Below are positions 44,503-55,178 of a stretch of 64,000 nucleotides of DNA, in pieces. How positions within the stretch are numbered: the first letter of the stretch is position 1; every line of letters starts with the position of its first letter. The notes below the pieces were generated by a model. The model was not told where the DNA came from, did not search any database, and saw only the letters and a list, made by a program, of their open reading frames with translations. The DNA lies in contig CM066322.1 in NCBI GenBank assembly GCA_033807775.1, positions 21,751,001 to 21,815,000 of the forward strand, read 5' to 3'. The stretch is from Saussurea involucrata. Its lineage: Eukaryota > Streptophyta > Magnoliopsida > Asterales > Asteraceae. Position numbers and translations under genes: made by a program.

Positions 44503-45018
44503 TGTTAGTCCCATATGGCTTAACAAGTATTGTAGAAGGGGGGGTTGAATACAATACACAAAAATTTCACAATTTTAATTCTTATATTTGAAAAACTTTC
44601 AAAAGAATTACACACAGAAAACTTAAGATTGTTGCGGAAAAGAACAGATAAACTATTCTAACAATCTTACACAAAGTATACAACAAAACAACTAAGAACA
44701 CTAAGAGCAAAGCTATTGAGTTTTAAGGCTTAAAAGAAGGTTTCTTGCACTGAGAGAATTTCTTGAAAGCGTGAGAATTGCATGAAGAGCACTTCTCCTT
44801 TTATAGTGCCAAGGAGTGTCCAAGCATTTAATGCTTGGGACACTTGTCATCTTCACATATGCTGATTGTTGACTTCAGGAGAACTGTGAAGTCCTTGTCA
44901 CTTTTCACTAGGTGCAGACAGAGTAGCTTGAGCAGATAATAGGGACCTTAACTGAAGGTGGATAAAAAGACAAACTGTCACTTTTCTCTGCTGGAGGATA
45001 TTGTCCCATAATAAATGA
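44503..45018 (-). repeat. Copia 5' LTR, truncated
   Basis: About half of the 1038-bp LTR. It differs from the 3' LTR by several substitutions and small indels (for example CCCATATGG against CCCAGATGG, and a missing AAT in ATGCTGATAATG). It ends abruptly at ATAATAAATGAT, where Gypsy LTR sequence begins. Confidence 0.93.
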
Positions 45019-45821
45019 TAGAGCGACTCCAAGATAGATGATTAACCTTAGTCTAGAGCTCGGCTGTGGGTAGTTAGACTTCCGCTGTCATTTTGTTAAG
45101 CTCATATATTCAATGTATTGGTCAATCTTTTCTTTTGGCATTGTAAAACGCTCAGTTTATGGTTTATCGTATGATCTACTTTCGGGGATGTTACATTTGG
45201 TATCAGAGCCTTAGTTTAAGGGATTTAGGTGACCATTCGGGCCTAAACTTAAACTGTAAGATGAGGAACACAGCCGAGACATAGGATTGCCTCTAGGAAC
45301 GATCACTATTAATGCGCTTAGGAATAAGGTGCCAAGGACAAACGTGTAAGGTAAGTTTGGGATTACACTTGGCCAGTGTAATTACGAACTTACAGGTACA
45401 TGTGCGTGCTTACAATACCTTACTTATAGCAAATTTGTTGTGTCACGTCTAGCAAGGATTAACTGTCGGTTTCTTTCAGTTTAGCGCTATGGCTGGGTAC
45501 CAACTAAGGGGTATGGCGGATTTTTTGGGTTTCCGTTAAACCACTATTAAAGAAAGTATATAACAGAATACTTACAGTGAGAGTAAGAGTAGCAGCAGAA
45601 CCAGAGTAGTATCTGAAAGAGATGAGCGGAAGCACCAGAGAGGTATATGCAGCGGTGACCCTTTTTTTTTACGATGGGATATACTATGAAGATCTAAAAG
45701 GAGTGTAAAGAACTAGAGAAAATACATAAGAAGATAGGAAATGAAGAGATTAGCCAGCCATATGAGAAAGGTTCTCGATTTCTTATAAATTTTTTGTGTC
45801 TTTACAAATGAAATGGAAACT

Positions 45822-45836
45822 ACATTATATAGACAG
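45822..45836 (-). promoter_or_regulatory. TATA box of the endogenous viral intergenic region
   Basis: CTATATAATG on the minus strand lies in the intergenic region of the viral insert. It recurs in the other two copies of this segment (about 32983 and 55090). Its place downstream of the transactivator frame fits the single pregenomic promoter of caulimovirids. Whether it is active is unknown. Confidence 0.5.
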
Positions 45837-45914
45837 AAAAGAAGGAATATGCTAGGCTAGATGCTATGCTAGGCTAGATTTACACGTATTAAAGCTAGGC
45901 GGTATTATTAAAGC

Positions 45915-46952
45915 TGTTAGTCCCAGATGGCTTAACAAGTATTGTAGAAGGGGGGGTTGAATACAATACACAAAAATTTCACAATTTTAATTCTTATATT
46001 TGAAAAACTTTCAAAAGAATTACACACAGAAAACTTAAGATTGTTGCGGAAAAGAACAGATAAACTATTCTAACAATCTTACACAAAGTATACAACAAAA
46101 CAACTAAGAACACTAAGAGCAAAGCTATTGAGTTTTAAGGCTTAAAAGAAGGTTTCTTGCACTGAGAGAATTTCTTGAAAGCGTGAGAATTGCATGAAGA
46201 GCACTTCTCCTTTTATAGTGCCAAGGAGTGCCCAAGCATTTAATGCTTGGGACACTTGTCATCTTCACATATGCTGATAATGTTGACTTCAGGAGAACTG
46301 TGAAGTCCTTGTCACTTTTCACTAGGTGCAGACAGAGTAGCTTGAGCAGATAATAGGGACCTTAACTGAAGGTGGATAAAAAGACAAACTGTCACTTTTC
46401 TCTGCTGGAGGATATTGTCCCATAATAAATGATCTTCTGTCTTGAGCCTTTAGCACCGAAGTGGTTTCCACCGAGATTTGAGAAGTCTTCGGTGGAAAGA
46501 AGACTAGTCCACCGAAGTTGCAAGCAAGTTTCGGTGGTAACTAGTCCACCGAAATTACGAGCATGTTTCGGTGGTGAGAGGACCACCGAAATTACAAGTA
46601 TATTTCGGTGGTGAGAGGACCACCGAAATTACATGTATATTTCGGTGGTGAGAGGAGCACCGAAAGGGTCATCGGTGGTGGATGGGGCCACCGAAACTGT
46701 CCATGCACTTCGGTGGGAGAAGGCCACCGAAATGTCAAGGGATTTCGGTGGTGATGACTTGTTTGAAAGTTGCCGAGAGTCTTCTATTTTCCACAAGTAG
46801 AGAGTCTTCAAGCTTGGTTTCGGTTGATCTTCGACTTCACCGAACATTTGATATCTTGTACAAGTCATTCAAAGAACTGAACTAAAATATTCTAAGTAGG
46901 AGTTTTAGGGAAAACATCGGTGAGTCAATTTCAAATCCTTGGTGACCCAACA
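45915..46952 (-). repeat. Copia solo LTR with intact target duplications
   Basis: 1038 bp, identical by eye to the 3' LTR at 33074-34111. AAAGC flanks it on both sides (45910-45914 and 46953-46957), and the viral leader continues directly across. This is the expected product of LTR-LTR recombination of the same Copia insertion. Confidence 0.93.
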
Positions 46953-47103
46953 AAAGCTATGTCGACTTATAAACGAATAACGACACACTGCTTTATCAAA
47001 AAAGTAAAAAGAATATGTCGGCCATTTATCGAAAAATAATTTAGTTGTGGAGAGTGATGTCATGCTGACATCAGGTCTTCTAGAAAGGGTAATTTTGTAA
47101 TTT

Positions 47104-48972
47104 CTAGAAATCCCTGTGTGTGCTGTCGATGGACTGCGGTGAACCGGGGTCAGTACCATCGTATTCGTCTTTGTCATCGAGATTTTCGATGATTACCTGG
47201 CTGAAATCCTCTTCTCCATCTTCGCCGATGAATGGAAAAACCATGATCCAGCTGTCTTGGGCGAAAATCTGTGTATAATGTCCTTCTGCAACTAACCAGT
47301 ATCTCCTTCCCCAAGGTCTATGAAAAAGATTTATTGATAGCTTTGGTGTTTTTTGACCTTGTGAGATCATCTGTCCTATCAGTTGTTGAAGTGGTTCTTT
47401 GGTGTTCGTGTCGTTCCACCATGTGAATTCTTGAGTGCATGCGTACTTCTTCAACGCTACTTGTTCGTCTTCAAGATGGCTGATGAAAATACGTTTTCTT
47501 GCAGGTCTGCATGTGTGACTACCGGCTTCTGGAAAAGATGCGATAATCTTGCATCCAATTTGTGAACTGAGTGAGTGAGACGCCATGTTTCCGGCTGTTA
47601 GGATAAACTTTTCTCCAAACTAGTTGAGAAGAGCTTCTGTCTTCGGGTTTAGGCTGAACTCTATGTAATCGATCATTCCGTTGTGGTAGAAACTCAGGAT
47701 TTGATCATCTGGCATGTCTGTTTTCTTTAAATTGATTTGTAGGAAGAACATGTTGGTCGGAATCGATCCTCCTTGATGTAATCTTTGTACTATTGTAACT
47801 CCTTTGTAGGCTTTTTCGTGAGGTCCGAACGCCATGTCAATGATGTCTTGTTGAAGCTTGTATAAGAGTAATGGGAACTCTGTGCATACTTTGCTGGAAA
47901 CCAACTGTTCAAATTCTGGAAAGTTTTCGAAGAGTGGTTGCATGGTTTGCTTTAAAGGTAAATCTAAGATTCTGGCTTTAAAACAATTGAAATCTCTGTG
48001 TATGACTGTATTTGTCTCCTTTTTCTCGAGTTCTTGTCTAAGCTGTGTATTTTTTGCTTCGAGAAATCCATTTTTCTGTTTAAGCAAACTATTTTCAATC
48101 TGGGTTTGTGTACTATGTGTATTTTTTCCAGATCTTAGGAGTTGTTCTTGCAGTTGGGCAATAACACTCTCTTGAGCTTTTATAAATTGTTCAGGATTAT
48201 TTTTGGCAATTTCTGCAAAAGTTTTGACTTCTTCAGGTTCAATGAAGAAGTTTTCAATCCCAAAAGTTTCTCTAGCTTTTTTCAAAGCTTCTGCAAAACT
48301 GTGGTATCCTTTATAGAGTGGGTTGTCACACAATATATGTTGTGCAACAGTATCCCATTTATGAAAAATACCAGTTTTTGTTCCCCTGAAAATAATATAG
48401 TGGGAAAAACGTCTGTCTTGTTTTTCAGGAACAATCTGGCTTTGTTCTGAGAAGTAAATACTCAGAGCATTTAAAACTTGTACTTTAAAGGATGTTGTAT
48501 TTGGCATGGTTTGAATATGCCAAATATTATCAAGTAAACATTGCTGTTTTTCTGTTAAAACTGTCCCAATTAAGGGTCTGAATTTTTTCTTTGGATCAAA
48601 ACACTTTTGTAACATATGATTTCCAAAGGATATCATGGATTCTGTCTGTGTATCTTTTGTTTTACTCGACTGTGCATAACCCCGGGTTGGGGTCTTTGTA
48701 GGAGTAAATGGTGCCAAAATACCAGTTTTTGGCATCATCTTTGGAGAACTAGTTTGTGTAAACTGTGATCGTGGCATCTGTGGAGAATTGTATAGGCTTT
48801 CTGTGTGTAACATCTGAGAGCTCATTGCCTCTTGTAACATTTTGTTTGTATCAAGAATCTGTGTGTCTATCTTCTGTGTACTAGATTTTTCCTCGTCCGA
48901 TGAGATACTCATAGCGGATGAATATCTGAGAGGCTGTATAACTTTTCGCTTTCCTTTATCTTTTTTCTCCAT
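47104..48972 (-). pseudogene. Viral transactivator/viroplasmin-like ORF, one stop
   Basis: This last ORF before the intergenic region is in the position of the caulimovirid transactivator/inclusion-body protein, which in living viruses builds viroplasms and lets ribosomes reinitiate on the polycistronic RNA. Around 48300-48430 the frame shows a viroplasmin (RNase H1 N-terminal-like) domain (FRGTKTGIFHKWDT). The N-terminal part is Ser/Gln-rich and coiled-coil. It overlaps the upstream ORF by 17 nt. A TAG at 47620-47622 ends the first 450 codons, and the same frame then stays open to 47104. Confidence 0.8.
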
Positions 48973-51900
48973 CTGTCACAAATAATTTGTTAAGGTTTCT
49001 GGATAACATATCTGCTATCCCATTATCTTTTCCTTTGATATGTTCAAAATTTATTTTGTAACCACATCCTTGTATAATGTTCTGTAAATTTATCCATCGT
49101 GTCTTATTTACCTTTTTACTTTGATCATTTTTTATAAAACGGACAATTGCTTCACAATCTGTTCTAACTGTGAATTCTTTATTTAAAAATATTTTGAATT
49201 TTTCTAAGGCATTAATTAATGCTTGTATTTCAAAATCCAAACTTGTCCAATTCATACCAGTTTTGTTGAAATTTCCACTGGTATAAGAACAAACTTTTTC
49301 TGTTTCTTTTGGATTATATTTATTGGATTTAGAAAGAAGAACGGCTCCCCATCCTTCTTTACAACCATCAACTTCTATAATTATATAATCTGTTACTAAT
49401 GGTAATTCTAAAGGTTTTATGTTTTTAACCCTTTCTTTAATTGTTCTGACAAGTTTTATATCTTCTATATTAAAATGTCTTTGACCATTTTTTGTAGTTT
49501 TACTATATAAAGGTCCGACCAATTTTGATAGATCGGGTATAAATTTTCGAGCATAATTTATTAAACCTAAGAAAGCTTGTATCTGTTTAAGACCTTCGAT
49601 TTTTTCTGGAAAGTCTAATATTTTTGTAGAAATATGTGTTTGTAATTCTATTTTTCCATTACCTATTTCTAGGCCGAGAAAAGATATCTTTCTTTTGAAT
49701 AAATCCATTTTTCTTTTTGAAACTACTATACCATTCTTCTTTATTTCTTCAAATATCTGTTGTAGATGCTTCTCATGTTCCTGTATTGTTTCACTAGCAA
49801 CTAATATATCGTCAATGTAAACAAGACAGAAATTAAATTTGAGAAATATACTGTCTATAAATCTTTGGAATATAGATGGTGCGTTCTTGAGTCCAAAACT
49901 AAGAACATTCCATTCATACTGTCCTTCTGGACATGTGAAAGCTGTCCACGGTTTGAAGGTTTCTTCAAGCTGTAGCTGATTATATCCTGACTTTAAGTCG
50001 AATTTTGAAAATATTTTCTTTTTCTGTATTAGATTTAGCAAACTGTCTTTGTTAGGGATGTTGTATCCATCATCTTCGGTATTGTCATTAAGACGTTTGT
50101 AATTATAGACTATTCTGGCTTTTCCTCTTTTTATTTCTCCGTGGTTTCTTACCATAAAAGTTGCGGATCTATGGGGACTCTCCGATTTTCTGATTAGTTT
50201 TTGTTCCAACATCTCCGGTATTTGTTTTTTAAATTCTTCTTTATCCAAAGGACTATATGCTATGTTGGCCGTCCGGATTGTTATATCAGGATTTTTAATT
50301 TTTAATTTACATATGTGTTTTACCTTTGAATTTTTTATATCTTCTCCTATGAGTCCTATTTTTTCTAAATGTAAGATCATAGGGTGATTTATACTTTTTG
50401 TAACTTCTACTCCTTTTTCTAATTCATGTGTTAAGAAATTTGTGAGTAATTTAATTGATTCGTTTTCCACGGACGTTTTGTTTTGGTCTTGTTTTAAGGA
50501 TTCTAATTTACCTTGTCCACCACGCTTTCGAGCGAACTCTGATGTAGTGTTGTACCTGTTTGTTGGGAAGCTGTAAATTTGTTTACTTATTGTGACATAG
50601 TTCCGTGTAAGGGTGATAGCACCATTTAATCCGAATAGAAAATTTAATCCTAAAATAAAGTCGGAGGATTTGATATATTCAGGATTAATGTTAACCTGTG
50701 GTATTTCATATTTAATAGTGTAATTCCCTGAAAAATCTAAGAATTGTATTCCTGTTGGTTCTGCATAATGGGTAACAGAGATAAGTCTACTTTCGATTGT
50801 TCTTGTGACTAATTTATAGGGCAACACTTTATGGTATTGTTTAGGGATTAATGTGTAAGATACTACGCTTTTTGTTGCTCCTGTATCTACTAATGCTGTT
50901 AGATCAACAAACTTGTTACTGTCTAACCATAATCTACATTGTACATGAATCATATTTGTGAATCCCATGGTTTGAATGTAAGTCTGTTCGGTCTCTTGAG
51001 ACATTTTAGCGTCGTTGATTTCGACTTTTTGTTTGTTCTTTTCCAATATGTCTTCCAGGTGTTTTATTTTTTCTTCTAAATTCTTGATTTTTAAAGCATG
51101 TAATTCTGTTATTAATTCTAATTTTTCTATTTTTTCTATTTTTTCTATTTTTTCATGACATTTATTGTTGCTGGATGTTGTACCAACTTCTTTTGTTTTT
51201 TGTATTTCTAGATTAAATGTGTCTTTTAGACATAGATAACAGATTTCTTTAAAACATATGTTACATTGTGCTCTCTTTTCGATACTTGGATAATATCCAC
51301 AACTATAGCATTTTATATAATTGTTTCCTCTTTTGCTTATCCAATTATGTTCACAATCCTGCTCTATATTAACATATGTGTATGTTATTTTTGTTAACGA
51401 GTCATCTTCTTTATCACTATATATACTGTATATAGATTCATTTTCAGAATTATCTGAGTTTAATAGTTCTATTTCATAATCTCCTATTTGCTCTATAAGA
51501 TTGGTTCTCTCTGTATTTTTATTTTTATTAGGACATTTATTAGCTAGATGTTTTTCATCTCCGCAAATAAAACATTTACATTTTCGTGTTTGTGGTGTTC
51601 TGACATACTTGTTTTTATTATAGTAAGGTTTGTTATATCCTTTTTGATATGTTGTACTTTTTCTTAATTTTTTCTTATTTTTATCGTAATGACCATAGGC
51701 TTGTGGTGTATATATTGTTGTTTTACAGAACGCGTATGCATTCTTCTTCAATTGTTCCTGTAAAGCAACTTCTTTGCATTTTTCTTCTAATATTCCAAAT
51801 GTATAAGTTATTCTAGGTCCGATACCTAGATTTTTTACATTTTCATAATTTTGTTTCCAGTTTTCATGTATATGTTTTCCCAGATCTCCTGGTAATTTTA

Positions 51901-53131
51901 TAAAATATTTGTTGCATAACTCGTCATCCATTGCTTGTCCTGTTTGTGAAAGTAACCTTGAGAAGTCTAATGTAAATTCATTTATGTATTTCATATCTGC
52001 GATACTTAACTGTTCTAAGTTTCTTATTGATGTATCTTGTATATGGGTATTATTTTTTGCTGGGTCAACTCCTAGAATAAGAGTTCTTATTTGTGATGTA
52101 AAATTGTATGGGTTATCTCCTAGGGCTTTCAGCCTATTAATCCCATCTTGGTCTTGGGTCTTTTTGCTTTGCCAAATTCCTAGAGATATTGGGCCTAACG
52201 TGGTTTCTAAATAAGAAAACATATCCATGCTATCTTTTTTGTTTGTTTCCCACATTCTTACAACTGTCTGTTCCCATATTAAAATTTCATCCATCCATAA
52301 CTGTGGTTTTTGTTTTTCTAAAATTAACATGTTACTACTGAATATATGTCCTATAGGTAATCTATTTCCTTTACCTATAACGTTCGATTCTTGTTGATAA
52401 CTTGTAGAAGGCTTTGTCCATGTTTCTCTTCCACTTGTATCTTGTGAATTATTTCCAATTTCTCCCCATTCCGTTTTTGGTCTTTTATATTGGTTATTCA
52501 TGTCTGTATCCATGTAGCCATGTTCTTGTTTATAAAAGTCAGATAACATAGTCTTTCCTTGTAAAATATTTTCTACTAAGGGTAAATTGTAGTATTCTTG
52601 TAGGCTTTTATAACTTTCTTCATATGTCATGCCCAATTCTGTCATGCATTCCATAATCATGTCATCTGTTTCTTCTTGTATATTTAATTCTGTGAATTTT
52701 TTATTAATAATTTGTTCCAATGTTTTATTGGTTTCTTCTATTTTATATCCCGTATTTTCTTCTTCTTCTAAGTAGTCTATTAAACTATAATCAAATTCTT
52801 CTTCTTCGAATTTATCAAACCCTATTAGAGTTTCACCATCTTCGTTTTCTGTATCATATTTTGGTTATGTGTCTGTATCATAGTCTATATTCATAAAATT
52901 ATATTCTGTTTCATCGTCATCCTTATCATTCGATGATTCTTTTTTAAAATCTACAAATCTTAGACTTTGTGTTCCATCTATGTCTTCATAGATATAACTT
53001 CTTTTTGGCACTAAAACTTCGTTTTCTTGTTCCTTCAAGTCATTTAATTGCCATTCTAATCCTGCTAATTCTTCAGGATCTATTTTAACTGGATCTATCA
53101 TCTGTATAGATTTTGAAGCTATTGTATTCAC
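48956..53131 (-). pseudogene. Viral capsid-protease-RT-RNase H ORF, one stop
   Basis: An acidic N-terminal section and capsid region lead to a zinc knuckle CFICGDEKHLANKC (about 51550-51590), as at the end of caulimovirid capsid proteins. Then come an aspartic protease site (VDTGATKS, about 50880), reverse transcriptase with YIDDI (about 49810) and RNase H (about 49370-48990). In one frame this covers particle formation, processing and genome copying. Separate capsid and polymerase ORFs are the rule in genus Caulimovirus, so the fused arrangement is notable. A TAA at 52865-52867 divides a short first part from the rest, which continues in the same frame. The ORF overlaps the movement-protein stop by ATGA. 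Confidence 0.88.
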
Positions 53132-53850
53132 AATTCTTCAATGTTAACTTTATATTTCATTCCTGACCTATTACTAGCTTTTCCTAGTACTCCTATACTT
53201 ATGACTATGTTGTTTCCTTCATAGTTTTCGTATCCCTTGGTTTGTAATGCGATTTTAATATTTTGTAGATCTTTTATATCTTTTAAGATTCCTGGTGTAC
53301 AATAAAATAAAGCCGTATTTTGGCTTAAATCTATTTCCATCCCTGAAATTATTGCCTTTTTTAGCTCTACTTTCCAACTTTTATCTAATAATAATGCTAA
53401 TAATTTTGTTCCTAAGTTTTTCCTGCCTAAAGCTTTTATTCCTATGATTACTAATCCTATGTGTGCAAAATGTTTACCCGATTGTTTAATTTTCTGTATT
53501 GTGTCAGGTGAGAATAAGTCTACTGTTACTGAATTGCCTACAACTCTTAGGCTTTCTTCTCGGCTACTTTGAATTAATACTGTATTTATGTTTAATAAAC
53601 CTGTTTGATATAAGACCCTTGGATTTAATATATCCAATTGATGTTGATTATAGAGATTTATATTTCTGTCCAAATCTATTTCTTCTTCTAATTGTATAAC
53701 ATGTTGTGTGGAAATTGAACCTGATCCTCTTCTGGTTATTCTGTTTAGAAAAGATTCGGATGTTATTGTATCCTGTATATTACTTGTGGAACTTCTTGCT
53801 TCCTGTATAGTTCTACTTCTTCCTAAGAAGCTTCTATTGTTATTGTTCAT
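53128..53850 (-). CDS. Viral movement protein-like ORF
   Basis: 240 codons, open. The C-terminal two-thirds resemble the 30K-superfamily movement domain of caulimovirids, with HIGLVIIGIKALGRKNLGTK, a MEIDLS strand and an IALQTKGYENYEGNN segment. Such proteins modify plasmodesmata for cell-to-cell passage. It lies immediately upstream of the capsid-polymerase ORF with a 4-nt overlap. This frame has no stop, but the insert as a whole is broken. The identity rests on motif similarity. Confidence 0.75.
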   Translation of the reverse strand: MNNNNRSFLGRSRTIQEARSSTSNIQDTITSESFLNRITRRGSGSISTQHVIQLEEEIDLDRNINLYNQHQLDILNPRVLYQTGLLNINTVLIQSSREESLRVVGNSVTVDLFSPDTIQKIKQSGKHFAHIGLVIIGIKALGRKNLGTKLLALLLDKSWKVELKKAIISGMEIDLSQNTALFYCTPGILKDIKDLQNIKIALQTKGYENYEGNNIVISIGVLGKASNRSGMKYKVNIEEL

Positions 53851-53851
53851 T

Positions 53852-54480
53852 TTCTGGGTAACCAGTGTGTATATGGTTTAGGTTTTCTGTTAATTTTAAT
53901 ATCTTCGATATTTAATTTGTTAATTGCCTCTGTGATTTTATCTATATCACTGGCTGTTGTTGTATTTGATTCTTTTTTATCTTCCAATATGTCTATAACT
54001 TTATTGACCTTTTCAATAAGTTGTATTAATAAACTAATTATAAAATTGAATATGTTTGTAAACTGTTTATCACTTTTACTTTGTCCTAGATAGTTTGTAA
54101 AACCTGTAACTTCTTCTTTATTTAGTTCTGGTTTGTATTTATTTGCGTCTTCTAAGGCTTTTGTGTATTCTTTAGTAAATGCCGCCAGGTTTAACCTTCT
54201 ACTATCTGTTTAACTGTTTCTAAAGATTTTTCTAATTTATTTAACTGTTTCTCTATTTTGGTTAGTAACCCTTTATTTTCTGTTTCAATCTGTTTTGGTT
54301 TATTTATTTCTAATAAATAACTTAACTGTTGAATCTCCTGTTTTGTAGGAATTGATTTTTTAATTTCTTTTAGCTCTTTTATAATCTGATTATTTTGCTC
54401 TTTAATATATCCTAGATTTTCAGTTAGCTTATCTAAGCGTTTTATTGTTGCAGACGAGGTGTTTGAATCAATGGTTGGGT
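53852..54480 (-). other. Two short viral frames upstream of the movement protein
   Basis: On the minus strand one frame (about 54476-54197) is Lys/Glu/Gln-rich with heptad-like Leu/Ile spacing, resembling virion-associated coiled-coil proteins. A second, overlapping frame (about 54200-53852) is also charged. Neither has a clear ATG at its start, so they may be decayed or initiated otherwise. Assignment to known small caulimovirid proteins is not possible by eye. Confidence 0.5.
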
Positions 54481-54752
54481 GAAATTTTATCTCTTAGTAT
54501 TACTCTAATTCTTTACTCCTTTTTATAATATTTTCATATATCCCATAAAATTCTTAGATAGATAACAAATGAAGATTAAAACAACTAGTATAGTAGTGTT
54601 TATCTTGACCCTAAAATTCATCATAACCTTCATATTTATATCATAACATAATATGATCCCTGGATTTTCACCTTAGCGGGTTCTCGTATATTGTGGATTA
54701 ACTGCCACCGACGAGCCTGACTAAGTCTGTTAAATCTTTCGAATCGTACCAT

Positions 54753-54764
54753 GCTCTGATACCA
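54753..54764 (-). other. Viral primer-binding site
   Basis: TGGTATCAGAGC on the minus strand, the initiator-Met tRNA site that defines the start of the caulimovirid genome map. The other two leader copies are cut five bases into this site. Confidence 0.9.
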
Positions 54765-55178
54765 ACTAAGGGGTATGGCGGATTTTTTGGGTTTCCGTTA
54801 AACCACTATTAAAGAAAGTATATAACAGAATACTTACAGTGAGAGTAAGAGTAGCAGCAGAACCAGAGTAGTATCTGAAAGAGATGAGCGGAAGCACCAG
54901 AGAGGTATATGCAGCGGTGACCCTTTTTTTTTTTACGATGGGATATACTATGAAGATCTAAAAGGAGTGTAAAGAACTAGAGAAAATACATAAGAAGATA
55001 GGAAATGAAGAGATTAGCCAGCCATATGAGAAAGGTTCTCGATTTCTTATAAATTTTTTGTGTCTTTACAAATGAAATGGAAACTACATTATATAGACAG
55101 AAAAGAAGGAATATGCTAGGCTAGATGCTATGCTAGGCTAGATTTACACGTATTAAAGCTAGGCGGTATTATTAAAGC
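54765..55178 (-). other. Viral leader/intergenic segment, uninterrupted copy
   Basis: Matches 45498-45914 and 32656-33073 but runs straight into the transactivator 3' region at 55179 without an LTR. It shows the pre-insertion state of the Copia target (TTATTAAAGCTATGTCGACT). Confidence 0.93.

Larger units (their letters stand above)
33074..45018 (-). mobile_element. Sirevirus-type Copia retrotransposon with env-like ORF
   Basis: On the minus strand the order is truncated 5' LTR (45018-44503), primer site, gag, pol with Copia domain order (protease, integrase, RT, RNase H), a large extra ORF, polypurine tract and a complete 3' LTR (34111-33074). Very long gag, an ORF after pol, and palindromic repeat arrays in non-coding parts are features of the Sirevirus (SIRE/Maximus) lineage. 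The target duplication AAAGC lies at 33069-33073. The partner copy is found at the end of the separate solo LTR, because a duplication broke the 5' LTR at 45018. The insertion is inside viral leader DNA. Confidence 0.92.
45017..46952. repeat. Duplicated segment (copy of 32175-34111)
   Basis: It contains, in order, the last 179 bp of the Gypsy LTR, the Gypsy primer site, the start of the Gypsy internal region, the viral leader and a complete Copia LTR. Apart from the length of one T run I see no difference from 32175-34111. The junction shares GAT between the two joined sequences (45017-45019). Confidence 0.95.
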
